64,000 nucleotides of DNA, taken from the NCBI GenBank assembly GCA_017461385.1, contig JAFTXZ010000009.1, positions 1 to 64,000 on the forward strand, read 5' to 3'. Positions 8,329 to 17,070 of the stretch are shown here, piece by piece. The stretch's first letter is position 1. Each line of letters starts with the position of its first letter. Under the pieces are notes generated by a model, which made no database searches, had not been told where the DNA came from, and saw only the letters and a program-made list of their open reading frames with translations. The translations under genes were made by a program, and so were the position numbers. This DNA comes from Clostridia bacterium (lineage in GTDB: Bacteria > Bacillota > Clostridia > Oscillospirales > CAG-272).

Positions 8329-9372
8329 TTATTTGTCAAGATAATCCTTAACAAAGTAGGTGTGTGTATGTGCGTTGTTTCCGTATTTATCCCTTATAGT
8401 AACACGGAAATAAACGTCGCTTTCTCTTAGTGGGAACTCTGCGTGAGTAATGCCCTCTCCGTCCTCATTAGTGATATGACGGTCAGCACGTCCGTAAGCA
8501 TTTATATAAACGCTTTCAACAGGGGTACATTCAATAACAATTTTGTTATCCTCAACGTAAAGCTCCTTGAACTGTGGTGGGTTATCTCTACCGCTAGCAC
8601 AGTAAAGATCTCCCTTTTCCATAGCCTCAATGATTTGATCGTACTTTAATTCCTTTGCACCGATAAAGGTGGAGCCACCAAAGGATTCACGCAGACTAAC
8701 GTGATTGTGATTGTCATCTCCCATGGTACAGTATAGATTAAACATTCCGTTCCTTACCATATCATCGTAGATATAGGGACAATACTCGCTTCCTGTTTCA
8801 AGCTCGGTTGCATAATTTAATATTTCAAGTCCCCAAAGACCCTTAAGCCCGTTATAATCCTCTCTTGTGTTGAGAGACCAGTATGGGTGATTAAGCTGTA
8901 CAAGGAAGCCCGCCTCGTTGCAAAGCCTTATAATCTCATTGATGTTTTCCGTAGTAAACTCTCTCATAAAGTCATCACATTTTGTGTCGGGATAACGATT
9001 TTGTAAATGCCAATGCTGTTTTGCGCTTGTAGCAGGCATAAAGGTATTATGAGGGTCCTTCGAGAAAATGTTCAGGTGCATACACTTTTTACGCACCCAA
9101 TCGTTTGTTTCTGTATCGAAAATCTTAGGAAAGCTTGGTGTAGCCTCATTTATTGCATATTCCGCGCTTGTAAGAGCGATAAACTCATCGTCGTTCAAAT
9201 CTGAGTGGTCAAGTAAAATATCATGGTCGGTGTAGGCAACGATAGAGTAGCCCTTAGCCTTATATGCCTCCTTGACCTGCTCAGGAGTCAATGCGCCATC
9301 AGAGCAAACGGTATGGCAGTGGAAATTTGCCCTGTACCAATTTAGCTCCGGTGAAATGATATACTTTTTCAT
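8329..9372 (-). CDS. PHP-domain phosphoesterase-like protein, copy 1
   Basis: This 347-aa protein has the N-terminal PHP metal site: H18-x-H20 with S24-D25 (FHCHTVCSDG) and TDH at 48-50. Further conserved pieces are LNHPYWS and MGDDNH, supplying later metal ligands. PHP proteins hydrolyse phosphate esters or oligonucleotide ends using two or three metals. It resembles PHP proteins associated with sugar or nucleotide turnover rather than DNA polymerase or histidinol phosphatase, and the substrate is unknown. The C-terminal ~80 residues form a beta-rich extension ending in the repeated phrase RDKYGNNAHTH. Its ATG overlaps the stop of the upstream paralogue by one base, so the pair is probably translationally coupled. 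Confidence 0.8.
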   Translation of the reverse strand: MKKYIISPELNWYRANFHCHTVCSDGALTPEQVKEAYKAKGYSIVAYTDHDILLDHSDLNDDEFIALTSAEYAINEATPSFPKIFDTETNDWVRKKCMHLNIFSKDPHNTFMPATSAKQHWHLQNRYPDTKCDDFMREFTTENINEIIRLCNEAGFLVQLNHPYWSLNTREDYNGLKGLWGLEILNYATELETGSEYCPYIYDDMVRNGMFNLYCTMGDDNHNHVSLRESFGGSTFIGAKELKYDQIIEAMEKGDLYCASGRDNPPQFKELYVEDNKIVIECTPVESVYINAYGRADRHITNEDGEGITHAEFPLRESDVYFRVTIRDKYGNNAHTHTYFVKDYLDK

Positions 9373-10424
9373 TATCTGTTTACCTCCTCATAAAAGTCCT
9401 TTACCTTGTAGTAATGGGTATGGGCGTTATTGCCATACTTATCTCTTATTGTAATACGGAAGTAAACGTCATCAAGCTGTAGTGGAAATTCTGCGTGAGT
9501 TATATCCTCGCCTGAAATGTTTCTCCAGTTTCTGGCGTAGCCTGTAAGAATAACGTCTGTTGCCTCGGTACAATCTACCTTGATTACGTTGTCCTCAACG
9601 TAGAGGGCGTTAATTCTTGGTGGATTTTTACCACTAGCGCAGTAAATGCTTCCGTTTTCCATAGCTTCAATGATTTGGTCATATTTTAGCTCCTTAGCAC
9701 CAATAAAGGTTGAGCCACCAAAGGATTGAACGAGGCTTCCGTCTCGGTTATGGTTGTCATCGCCCATAGTACAATAAAGATCGTACATACCGGCACGAAA
9801 CATATCATCGTAAATGTAAGGACAATACTCAGCGCCCGTTAGCAGCTCTGTTGCATAATTGAGAATTTCAAGAGACCAAAGCCCCTTAAGATCGATATAG
9901 TCTGTCCTATCGTTCAATGACCAGTTTGGATGGTTGAACTGTACCAGAAAGCCTGCTTCGTTACATCGTTTTATTGTTTCATTGATGCTCTCTTTAGTAT
10001 ATTCACGGTGATATCCGTCGCACTTACCCTTGCCAGTGTGAATGCCACCTTGAACCCATCTAAAGCTATCATCATCAGCCGCAGGCTGAAATTCGTTGTG
10101 CTGATTTTTAGAATAGATGCACATGTGTATCGTTTTCTTTCTGGACCAAGGATTATTGCCCTTAGAGCCTGTTGCACTTGGCACAGAGGCTTTTGACTCG
10201 GTAATTGAGTATTCTGAGCTTGTAAGAGCAAGGAAATCCTCGTCGTTTAGGTCAGAATGATCAAGCAAAATCTCATGGTCAGTGTAGGCGACAATAGAGT
10301 AACCCTGCGCCTTGTACGCTTCCTTAACCTGCTGGGGAGAAAGCGTTCCGTCGGAAATGTTAGTATGACAGTGCATATTGGCACGATACCAATTAACATT
10401 TTCGGGTAAAATGTACTTTTTCAT
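9372..10424 (-). CDS. PHP-domain phosphoesterase-like protein, copy 2
   Basis: The frame is open upstream to 10475, but the ATG at 10424 is the likely start. It gives MKKYILPENVNWYRANMHCH, collinear with copy 1, and overlaps the stop of the pseudouridine synthase as ATGA. At 350 aa it is a clear tandem duplicate of copy 1: same H18-x-H20, S24-D25 and TDH 48-50 motifs, the same FGGSTFIGAKELKYDQIIEAME block and the same C-terminal RDKYGNNAHTH. The two diverge most in the middle (~75-140), which may alter substrate choice. It sits second in a tightly coupled operon. Confidence 0.8.
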   Translation of the reverse strand: MKKYILPENVNWYRANMHCHTNISDGTLSPQQVKEAYKAQGYSIVAYTDHEILLDHSDLNDEDFLALTSSEYSITESKASVPSATGSKGNNPWSRKKTIHMCIYSKNQHNEFQPAADDDSFRWVQGGIHTGKGKCDGYHREYTKESINETIKRCNEAGFLVQFNHPNWSLNDRTDYIDLKGLWSLEILNYATELLTGAEYCPYIYDDMFRAGMYDLYCTMGDDNHNRDGSLVQSFGGSTFIGAKELKYDQIIEAMENGSIYCASGKNPPRINALYVEDNVIKVDCTEATDVILTGYARNWRNISGEDITHAEFPLQLDDVYFRITIRDKYGNNAHTHYYKVKDFYEEVNR

Positions 10425-11125
10425 TTTTTGCCTCTTATAAATATTTTTTCCTCGTTTTCTGTAAGGTATCTCCATTGACCTCTTTCTAGGCTAGGGTCAA
10501 GGACGATATCTCCAAAGGAAATTCGTTCAAGATAAGTAATTTTGTTATCAACAGCCTCAAGCATGCGCTTGATTTGATGATATTTTCCCTCCGTCAGGGT
10601 GATTTCTCCACAAAGCTCGTTTTCCATTTTGATAGTGCAGGGCTTTGTAAAATAGCCACCAATGTCAACACCACCCTCAAGTCTGCAAACGCTTTCCTTG
10701 GAGAGAGGGGATAAGCACCTGAAGCGATAAACCTTTTTAACGTGATGCTTAGGAGATAAAACGAAGTGCGCACCATCTCCGTCGTTTGTCAGAATAACAA
10801 GCCCCAGAGTGTTTTTGTCAAGCCTTCCACAGGGAAAAAGCCCCTTGCGTCTGTCCTCCTCTGAAACAAGCTCCAAAACGGTTTTTTCGGTTGGGTCGTC
10901 AGTTGCACTAACGTAGCCCTCCGGCTTGTTTAGCATAATGTAAGTAAATCTTTTATACTCAACAGCTACGCCGTTTAGTGTAATAGTGTCTGTAAGCTCG
11001 TTAACCTTGAAATCTGGCTTTTTTATAACCTGATTGTTAACTAAAACCTTTCCACCACGAATGAGCTTGCCTGCCTCGCTACGGGAGGCCTTGCCACACT
11101 CACATAAAAGCTTGTCAAGACGCAT
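10421..11125 (-). CDS. rsuA: RsuA/RluB/E/F-type rRNA pseudouridine synthase
   Basis: This 234-aa protein isomerises a specific uridine in ribosomal RNA. It has an N-terminal S4 RNA-binding domain (1-~48, MRLDKLLCECGKASRSEAGK) followed by the catalytic domain, with GRLDKNTLGLVILTNDG where Asp103 is the nucleophile. Length and S4 domain fit RsuA (16S U516) or RluE/F; the exact target position cannot be fixed by eye. It heads the operon rsuA-PHP-PHP-tex. Its TGA overlaps the ATG of the next gene. Confidence 0.85.
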   Translation of the reverse strand: MRLDKLLCECGKASRSEAGKLIRGGKVLVNNQVIKKPDFKVNELTDTITLNGVAVEYKRFTYIMLNKPEGYVSATDDPTEKTVLELVSEEDRRKGLFPCGRLDKNTLGLVILTNDGDGAHFVLSPKHHVKKVYRFRCLSPLSKESVCRLEGGVDIGGYFTKPCTIKMENELCGEITLTEGKYHQIKRMLEAVDNKITYLERISFGDIVLDPSLERGQWRYLTENEEKIFIRGKK

Positions 11126-11153
11126 AACTCACCTCTAAAAAATTACTGCTTCT

Positions 11154-11182
11154 ATTTTAACATATAATATAGTAAAAGTAAA
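11154..11182 (-). promoter_or_regulatory. Candidate promoter of the rsuA-PHP-PHP-tex operon
   Basis: On the minus strand: TTTACT (11182-11177), 17-bp spacer, TAAAAT (11159-11154), 28 bp before the start codon. The -35 is a partial match. Confidence 0.45.
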
Positions 11183-11250
11183 TAATAAAATCATAAAAAA
11201 TATGAAAAAATTGTACTGTTTTGTAAAAAATATTTTTTTGCTCAAATATG

Positions 11251-11279
11251 TTGATTTTGATGTCGAAATATGATATTAT
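11251..11279 (+). promoter_or_regulatory. Sigma-A promoter of the scaffold/GGGtGRT pair
   Basis: TTGATT (11251-11256), 17-bp spacer, TATTAT (11274-11279). The ribosome binding site AAGGAG is at 11311-11316, 8 bases from the ATG. Confidence 0.6.
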
Positions 11280-11324
11280 AGAAGTGCTAAAAATCAGCAA
11301 AATATTTTCTAAGGAGAATTTCAA

Positions 11325-12017
11325 ATGGTTTATTCACACGAAGTTGAAAGCATGTGCTCCGTAGCAAAGGGACCAAAGCATGGTCCAGCTCCAATTCCAG
11401 AAGAGGGAAAATGGGTACAGGCTAAGCAAATCACAGACATTTCAGGCTACACACACGGTATTGGCTGGTGCGCACCACAGCAGGGCGCTTGCAAGCTATC
11501 ACTCAACGTTAAGGACGGCATTATCGAGGAGGCTCTTGTTGAGACAATTGGTTGCTCAGGTATGACACACTCTGCAGCTATGGCAGCAGAAATCCTACCA
11601 GGTAAGACACTTCTTGAGGCTCTTAATACTGACCTTGTTTGCGACGCAATCAACACAGCTATGCGTGAGCTTTTCCTACAAATTGTATATGGTAGAACAC
11701 AATCCGCTTTCTCTGAGGGTGGTCTTGTTATCGGTGCAGGTATGGAGGACCTTGGTAAGGGTGCTCGTTCAATGGTTGGTACTATGTATGGTACTAAGGC
11801 AAAGGGCGTTCGTTATCTTGAGATGACAGAGGGCTACTGCACAAGAATGGCTCTTGATGAGAATGATCAGGTTATCGGTTATGAATTCGTTTCTCTTGGC
11901 AAAATGACTGACTTCATTAAGAAGGGTATGGAGCCAAACGAGGCTTACGAGAAGTCTAAGGGTACATACGGTAGATTTGCAGATGCTGCAAAGTATATCG
12001 ACCCAAGAAAGCAATAA
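11325..12017 (+). CDS. IscU/NifU-like iron-sulfur scaffold-type protein (partner of GGGtGRT)
   Basis: This 230-aa protein contains an IscU-like core. IGCSGMTHSAAMAAEIL (Cys77) matches the second scaffold cysteine region, and GWCAPQQGAC (Cys49, Cys56) supplies the first. It is longer than IscU (~130 aa), with an N-terminal lead of ~40 residues and a C-terminal extension containing YCTRM. Proteins of this form are annotated as iron-sulfur assembly scaffolds in anaerobic Firmicutes and occur next to GGGtGRT genes; their real role has not, to my knowledge, been shown. No cysteine desulfurase gene is adjacent. The next gene starts 15 bp downstream behind GGGAGG. Confidence 0.75.
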   Translation: MVYSHEVESMCSVAKGPKHGPAPIPEEGKWVQAKQITDISGYTHGIGWCAPQQGACKLSLNVKDGIIEEALVETIGCSGMTHSAAMAAEILPGKTLLEALNTDLVCDAINTAMRELFLQIVYGRTQSAFSEGGLVIGAGMEDLGKGARSMVGTMYGTKAKGVRYLEMTEGYCTRMALDENDQVIGYEFVSLGKMTDFIKKGMEPNEAYEKSKGTYGRFADAAKYIDPRKQ

Positions 12018-12032
12018 GGGAGGTAACGAATA

Positions 12033-13031
12033 ATGGCATTATTTGAAGGATACGAGAGAAGAGAAGCTAAGATTCTCGCTGCTCTTAAGGAATATGGTAT
12101 TAACTCCATTGAGGAGTGTAAGGAAATTACACTTGCAAAGGGAATTGACTGTGATAAAATCGTAAGAGAAACACAGCCAATCTGCTTTGAAAACGCAGTT
12201 TGGGCATACACAGTAGGTGCTGCAATTGCAATTAAAAAGGGTTGCACAAAGGCTGCTGACGCTGCTGCTGCAATCGGTATTGGTCTACAATCATTCTGTA
12301 TCCCTGGCTCTGTAGCTGAGAACAGAAAGGTTGGTCTCGGCCATGGTAACCTTGGTAAGATGCTTCTTTCTGAGGAAACAGAGTGCTTCTGCTTCCTAGC
12401 AGGACACGAGTCCTTTGCTGCTGCTGAGGGTGCTATTAAGATTGCTCTTAACGCAAACAAGGTAAGAGTAAAGCCACTTAGAGTTATTTTGAACGGTCTT
12501 GGTAAGGACGCTGCTATGATTATTTCAAGAATCAACGGCTTTACTTACGTTGAGACTGAATTTGACCCTTATGCTGAAGAGGTGAAAGTTCTCTCCGAAA
12601 CACCTTACTCAAAGGGTCCAAGAGCAGACGTTAAGTGCTACGGTAGTGATAGCGTTCCAGAGGGCGTTGCAATTATGAGACTTGAAAACGTTGGTGTATC
12701 TATCACAGGTAACTCAACCAACCCAACAAGATTCCAACACCCAGTTGCTGGTACATACAAGAAATGGTGTAACGAAAACGGAGTTAACTACTTCTCAGTT
12801 GCATCAGGTGGCGGTACAGGTAGAACCCTTCACCCAGATAATATGGCTGCAGGTCCTGCTTCCTACGGTATGACTGACACAATGGGTAGAATGCACGGCG
12901 ATGCTCAATTCGCAGGCTCCTCATCAGTTCCAGCTCACGTAGAAATGATGGGTCTTATTGGTGCTGGTAACAACCCAATGGTTGGTATGACTGTTGCTGT
13001 TGCAGTTGCAGTTGAAGAAGCAAGCAAGTAA
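12033..13031 (+). CDS. GGGtGRT family protein
   Basis: This 332-aa protein carries the family-naming motif GGGTGRT at residues 259-265. The C-terminus is very Gly/Ala/Met-rich (GLIGAGNNPMVGMTVAVAVAVEEASK). Other conserved-looking stretches are GHGNLGKMLL and FLAGHESFAAAEGA. The family has no established function. It is found in anaerobes beside the scaffold-like gene present here. No transmembrane segment or signal peptide is apparent, so it should be cytoplasmic. It shares the promoter at 11251 with the upstream gene and ends before a hairpin terminator. Confidence 0.85.
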   Translation: MALFEGYERREAKILAALKEYGINSIEECKEITLAKGIDCDKIVRETQPICFENAVWAYTVGAAIAIKKGCTKAADAAAAIGIGLQSFCIPGSVAENRKVGLGHGNLGKMLLSEETECFCFLAGHESFAAAEGAIKIALNANKVRVKPLRVILNGLGKDAAMIISRINGFTYVETEFDPYAEEVKVLSETPYSKGPRADVKCYGSDSVPEGVAIMRLENVGVSITGNSTNPTRFQHPVAGTYKKWCNENGVNYFSVASGGGTGRTLHPDNMAAGPASYGMTDTMGRMHGDAQFAGSSSVPAHVEMMGLIGAGNNPMVGMTVAVAVAVEEASK

Positions 13032-13134
13032 AACCCAAGTAGTATAAGGCTTTATGGCAACTTTTTAGAAAGTAATAATTAACTTTTTATCAAGCTTATG
13101 ATGACTTATATGCGAAAATGTAAATAAAGAAATG

Positions 13135-13180
13135 AGACACATCATTTTGGAGAAATCCTTGATGATGTGTCTGTTTTTTT
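13135..13180 (+). terminator. Terminator after the GGGtGRT gene
   Basis: Stem AGACACATCAT / ATGATGTGTCT (13135-13145 with 13162-13172), 16-nt loop, then a T run. It lies 104 bp after the stop codon; the bases between show nothing recognisable. Confidence 0.8.
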
Positions 13181-13191
13181 ATGAAATAGAA

Positions 13192-13231
13192 AACCCACTG
13201 TAAGACTTTGCAAGAAATCCTACAGTAGGTT
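13192..13231 (-). terminator. Terminator of the pst-pho operon
   Basis: AACCCACTGTA pairs with TACAGTAGGTT (one mismatch) just beyond the phoR stop codon. On the minus strand it is followed by TTTTC and T-rich sequence. Confidence 0.6.
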
Positions 13232-13235
13232 AATT

Positions 13236-14945
13236 TTATTTATTATTTGTAAAAGCGACTGTAACGGTAGTGCCAATACCAAATTCACTTTCGATGGAAA
13301 GCTCTGCGCCAATAAAAGCACAAATATGCTTGACAATGGCAAGCCCAAGACCGGTTCCACCAGTGCGCTTGGAATGGGACTTGTCAACACGATAGAAGCG
13401 CTCACACAAACGAGGCAAATGCTCCTTTTCTATGCCGATTCCCGTGTCCTTAACCTGCATAACTGTTCCAGAGGAGGTGTTGGAAAACGTAATGGTAATT
13501 GAGCCGTTATCCTTATTGTATTTGATAGCATTCGATACAAGATTTTCTATAAGCTCGAATATCATATGTTGCTCGGCAACGAGGCTTGCGGAGCCAATAA
13601 TCTTAGTTGATATGCTTTTCTTTTTAATTTCCTCTGAAAATTCAGTAATAATTTCCTTGGCTGTTTCATCAAGAGAAACAAATGTAGGCGTACTCTGTTC
13701 AGTATCGTTATTTTCTATTTGTGATAACATAAGCATATCAGAAATGAGAGAGCCAAGACGAATACTCTCCTTATGAATGCGTGCTATTTGCTTCTTAGAG
13801 CCTTCATCAATGCTTTCCTTGTTCATAAGCACCTCGGAAAAGCCCTGCATAATTGTGATTGGTGTTTTAAGCTCGTGAGATGCATTCGCAAAAAAGTCGC
13901 TTTTTTGCTTTTCAATCAGCTTTTCCTTTGTGATGTCAGTTACAATAACTATAGTGGAAATATTGTCGCATATTACGTCGCTTGTAACCTTTGTAATTAC
14001 TATTGATAGATGCATAGCATCGTATATACACTCAAAGGCAAAATCTTCGCCTATGTGTCGGCTAATCCTTTCATAAACAGGAAGCTTTTCAATTAAGAAA
14101 ACAAGGTCCTTTCCTATGTCTGAATTTGTACCGTTGAACATTTGAAGTGCTTGTTTGTTAGCAAAAACAATATGCTTTGATTTATCAAGAGCGATAATGC
14201 TTTGCGAAACGTTATCAAGCACGGCATTTAGCTTCATACGCTCGGAATCTGCCATACGAATATGATTATGAATATTTGAATTTAATTCATTTATTTGGCT
14301 CAGAACTGAAAAAAGCTCTGGCTCGCTCATATCCGTATGTATAGGCGTATATTTTCCTTCGTTTAAGCTCTTCAGGCTATCTCCGATTTCGATGATGCTA
14401 GAGGAAATATTGCGAGAAAGAAGATTTGCAAGCACAAATGATAGAGCAAGAGATATAATGAGAACAAGCACAAGCAACGGAATTATAGCAGTAATATAGG
14501 GAGTTACCTCACTGCTTCTAACGGCAAGCCTCAAAATTACCTGAGCACCATTAGAAAATTCTGTTATGGTTGCATAATATGTCATATTGCACTTGAAGGT
14601 TTCAGAATATCTTTCTACGGTACCTGGCTTTTTTGCAAGTGCATTTTTGATTTCCTCACGATCAGAATGGTTTTCGAGCTCTGATTTTGTATCGCTTTCG
14701 TAGAGAACGTTACCATCAAGGTCAAAAATTGTAATACGAAGATCAGAATTGTCCTCGTATTTTTCCAAATTAGAAAAATCGTCTTCGCTATTCAAAAGAG
14801 AAGAGGCAAGCTCAGTTTCCTCCTTCAATCGTTGGTTTATGATGTTTTTTGTGTTCAAATTAACTGCTACAATTCCGAAAATAAACATTAACAGCACAAT
14901 AACTATTGAAACCACAAAAAATCTAAAAATTATTTTTCTTTTCAT
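13236..14945 (-). CDS. phoR: Phosphate-responsive sensor histidine kinase
   Basis: This 569-aa membrane kinase has TM1 (~7-29), an extracytoplasmic sensor region (~30-155) and TM2 (~158-182). A HAMP linker, a PAS-like domain (about residues 240-340, with VLDNVSQSIIALD) and a HisKA dimerisation domain follow, with the phospho-accepting His357 in SHELKTP. The ATPase domain has an N box (NLVSNAIKYN), G1 (DTGIGI) and G2 (GTGLGLAIV). Its ATG overlaps the phoB stop as ATGA, so the pair is coupled. Its place after pstSCAB-phoU-phoB makes PhoR the best assignment; sequence alone would only say PhoR/WalK type. Confidence 0.9.
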   Translation of the reverse strand: MKRKIIFRFFVVSIVIVLLMFIFGIVAVNLNTKNIINQRLKEETELASSLLNSEDDFSNLEKYEDNSDLRITIFDLDGNVLYESDTKSELENHSDREEIKNALAKKPGTVERYSETFKCNMTYYATITEFSNGAQVILRLAVRSSEVTPYITAIIPLLVLVLIISLALSFVLANLLSRNISSSIIEIGDSLKSLNEGKYTPIHTDMSEPELFSVLSQINELNSNIHNHIRMADSERMKLNAVLDNVSQSIIALDKSKHIVFANKQALQMFNGTNSDIGKDLVFLIEKLPVYERISRHIGEDFAFECIYDAMHLSIVITKVTSDVICDNISTIVIVTDITKEKLIEKQKSDFFANASHELKTPITIMQGFSEVLMNKESIDEGSKKQIARIHKESIRLGSLISDMLMLSQIENNDTEQSTPTFVSLDETAKEIITEFSEEIKKKSISTKIIGSASLVAEQHMIFELIENLVSNAIKYNKDNGSITITFSNTSSGTVMQVKDTGIGIEKEHLPRLCERFYRVDKSHSKRTGGTGLGLAIVKHICAFIGAELSIESEFGIGTTVTVAFTNNK

Positions 14946-15607
14946 TGCGTTTCAAAACGATATCCTATACCTCGCACGGTAACAATTACATCGCCGCCTC
15001 CACATTCTGCTATTTTGTCGCGCAGTTGAGAAATATGAATATCAAGGGTTCTTGTTTCACCCATGAAATTTTCACCCCAAACCTCACGGAATAGATCTTC
15101 GCGTTCAACAGTAACACCAGCATTTGATATTAACATCTTTAGAAGCTTGAATTCCTTTAGGGTAAGCCCCAAATCATGGCCCTCAAAAAAGATTTTATAA
15201 ACATTGTTATCAATTACAAAGCCACGTTGATTTTTAACGTAAAGGTTTGTGCGTCGAATGTTAGTCTTTATACGTGCAATTAACTCAAGAACAGAGAAGG
15301 GCTTTGATATATAATCATCAGCCCCCTTGTTAAGACCCTTAACCGCACTGATTTCATCGGACTTTGCACTTACAATAAGAACAGGTATTTTTTCGTCAAT
15401 TTCTCGTATTTTAGTGAGTATAGCGTAACCGTCCATGTCAGGAAGCATTATATCAAGAATAATTAGATCAGGGCGATTTTTCTCAAATTGGCAGAAAAAA
15501 TCCTTGCCATTTTCAAATAGCATAGTTTTATAAACTCCTTCAAAAGCACCCTCATAAAGCTCTCTTAAGCCTTCGTCATCCTCGACAATGTAAATAAGCT
15601 CTTCCAT
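14942..15607 (-). CDS. phoB: PhoB/PhoP-type response regulator
   Basis: This 221-aa OmpR-family regulator has a receiver domain with acidic pocket Glu9/Asp10/Asp11, phospho-acceptor Asp52 (ILDIMLPDMDG), and the conserved Lys in SKPFS. The C-terminal winged helix (about residues 125-221) includes LTLKEFKLLKML and GETRTLDIHISQLRDKI. It should bind Pho boxes such as the direct repeat upstream of pstS. It overlaps phoU by one base and phoR by four. Confidence 0.9.
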   Translation of the reverse strand: MEELIYIVEDDEGLRELYEGAFEGVYKTMLFENGKDFFCQFEKNRPDLIILDIMLPDMDGYAILTKIREIDEKIPVLIVSAKSDEISAVKGLNKGADDYISKPFSVLELIARIKTNIRRTNLYVKNQRGFVIDNNVYKIFFEGHDLGLTLKEFKLLKMLISNAGVTVEREDLFREVWGENFMGETRTLDIHISQLRDKIAECGGGDVIVTVRGIGYRFETQ

Positions 15608-16260
15608 TAAAATTTTTGGTGTACCCCCGTTTCGTTATATTTAGTCCATTCGGCGACGTTTACAGCGTGGTCACCGATACGCTCCAAATATTTGGCAACC
15701 ATCATAAGCTCAATGCCTTGGTCGCCATTGCTTCCATCTTTTTTTATAAGCTCAATAAGCTCGGATTTTACTGTATCAAAAAGCTCATCCATTTGATCGT
15801 CAAGTGCAATTACCTCGTCGGCAAGACTTTCATCGTTGTTTATGAAGGAATTTACACTTTCTCTGACCATTTTTACTGCAAGATTTCCCATAGCAGTAAT
15901 ATGTGTAAGCTTTTTAATGTAGGTGTTTCCGGGCATAGTATAAACCAAATCGCCGATATCAGTAGCTTGATCACCAAAGCGTTCAATATCTGTAATCATT
16001 TTAAGAGCAGTTGAAACCTCACGAAAATCCTTTGCAACAGGCTGTTGCTTAAGTAAGATTCGCATGCATCTTTTTTCGATAGCCATTTCGTATTCATCCA
16101 CTCTTTTGTCCACAACCCCGATGCTCTTGCCGAGCTCACGGTCTTTGTTTACAAGAGCAGTAATAGCATCGCTAATCATTTGCTCGGTGAGTCTGCACAT
16201 TTCTACTAGCTGTTTTTTTAATTCGGCAAGCTCGTCCTCAAATATTTTTCTAATAGACAT
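15607..16260 (-). CDS. phoU: Phosphate transport regulator PhoU
   Basis: This 217-aa all-helical protein has two PhoU repeats, each with a metal-binding-type E/D-x3-D region (DIERFGDQATDIGD and LERIGDHAVNVAE). PhoU links Pst transporter state to PhoR and limits phosphate uptake. It starts 39 bp after pstB, and its stop overlaps the phoB start (TAATG). Confidence 0.94.
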   Translation of the reverse strand: MSIRKIFEDELAELKKQLVEMCRLTEQMISDAITALVNKDRELGKSIGVVDKRVDEYEMAIEKRCMRILLKQQPVAKDFREVSTALKMITDIERFGDQATDIGDLVYTMPGNTYIKKLTHITAMGNLAVKMVRESVNSFINNDESLADEVIALDDQMDELFDTVKSELIELIKKDGSNGDQGIELMMVAKYLERIGDHAVNVAEWTKYNETGVHQKF

Positions 16261-16299
16261 TTTTATCTCCTTTTATTATATCATAAAATCACTGCAAAA

Positions 16300-17070
16300 T
16301 CAACCAAATCTTCCAGTAATATAGCGTTCGGTACGTTCATCCTTAGGGGAAGTAAAGATATCGTCTGTGCTTCCGTACTCAACAAGCTCACCAAGAAGGA
16401 AAAATGCTGTTTTATCAGCAATTCGTGTTGCTTGTTGCATGTTGTGGGTAACGATAACAATAGTAATATCCTTTTTTAATTCCTCCATTAGCTCCTCAAT
16501 TTTTCCTGTGGAAATAGGGTCAAGAGCAGAGGTTGGTTCGTCCATTAGCAAAACTTTTGGACTTGCTGCAAGAGAACGTGCAATGCAAAGCCTTTGCTGT
16601 TGTCCACCACTCATACCGAGGGCGTTTTTGCGAAGCCTGTCCTTTACCTCATCCCAAATGCTGGCACGACGTAACGACTGCTCAACTATCTCGTCAAGCT
16701 CACTTTTTTTAGTAATACCAAAGGTCCTTGGAGCAAATGCAATGTTGTCGTATATGCTCATTGGAAAGGGATTAGGCTTTTGGAAAACCATACCTACGTT
16801 TTTTCTTAAAAGATTTACGTCTGTTTCCTTATCGAAAATGTCAATACCGCCTATTCTAAATTCTCCCTCAATGCGACATCCTTCAACTAAGTCATTCATT
16901 CTGTTGAATATTTTTAGAAAGGTTGACTTTCCGCAACCAGATGGGCCGATAAATGCCGTTACTTGCTTTTCTGGGATTTCTATATTTATATTTTTTAATG
17001 CTTGAAAATCACCGTAAAAAAGATTGCAATTTTTTGCAGTGATATTCATATTGCCTATAAATTCATTCAT
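16300..17070 (-). CDS. pstB: Phosphate ABC transporter ATPase PstB
   Basis: This 256-aa ATPase has Walker A GPSGCGKS (42-49), Q-loop [15 protein letters not shown], signature [16 protein letters not shown] and Walker [14 protein letters not shown]. The [12 protein letters not shown] stretch is typical of PstB rather than other importers. The ATG at 17070 overlaps pstA by four bases (ATGA). An internal Met8 is a possible alternative, but coupling favours the first. Confidence 0.95.
   Translation of the reverse strand: MNEFIGNMNITAKNCNLFYGDFQALKNINIEIPEKQVTAFIGPSGCGKSTFLKIFNRMNDLVEGCRIEGEFRIGGIDIFDKETDVNLLRKNVGMVFQKPNPFPMSIYDNIAFAPRTFGITKKSELDEIVEQSLRRASIWDEVKDRLRKNALGMSGGQQQRLCIARSLAASPKVLLMDEPTSALDPISTGKIEELMEELKKDITIVIVTHNMQQATRIADKTAFFLLGELVEYGSTDDIFTSPKDERTERYITGRFG

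Noticed and set aside
11945..12535. 196-aa minus-strand frame over the scaffold/GGGtGRT genes
   Set aside because: It is antisense to two well-supported genes, has no ribosome site, and its residue mix is that of a mirrored coding frame.
16367..17005. 212-aa plus-strand frame
   Set aside because: It lies wholly antisense to pstB, which has all ABC motifs; serine-rich composition marks it as a shadow.
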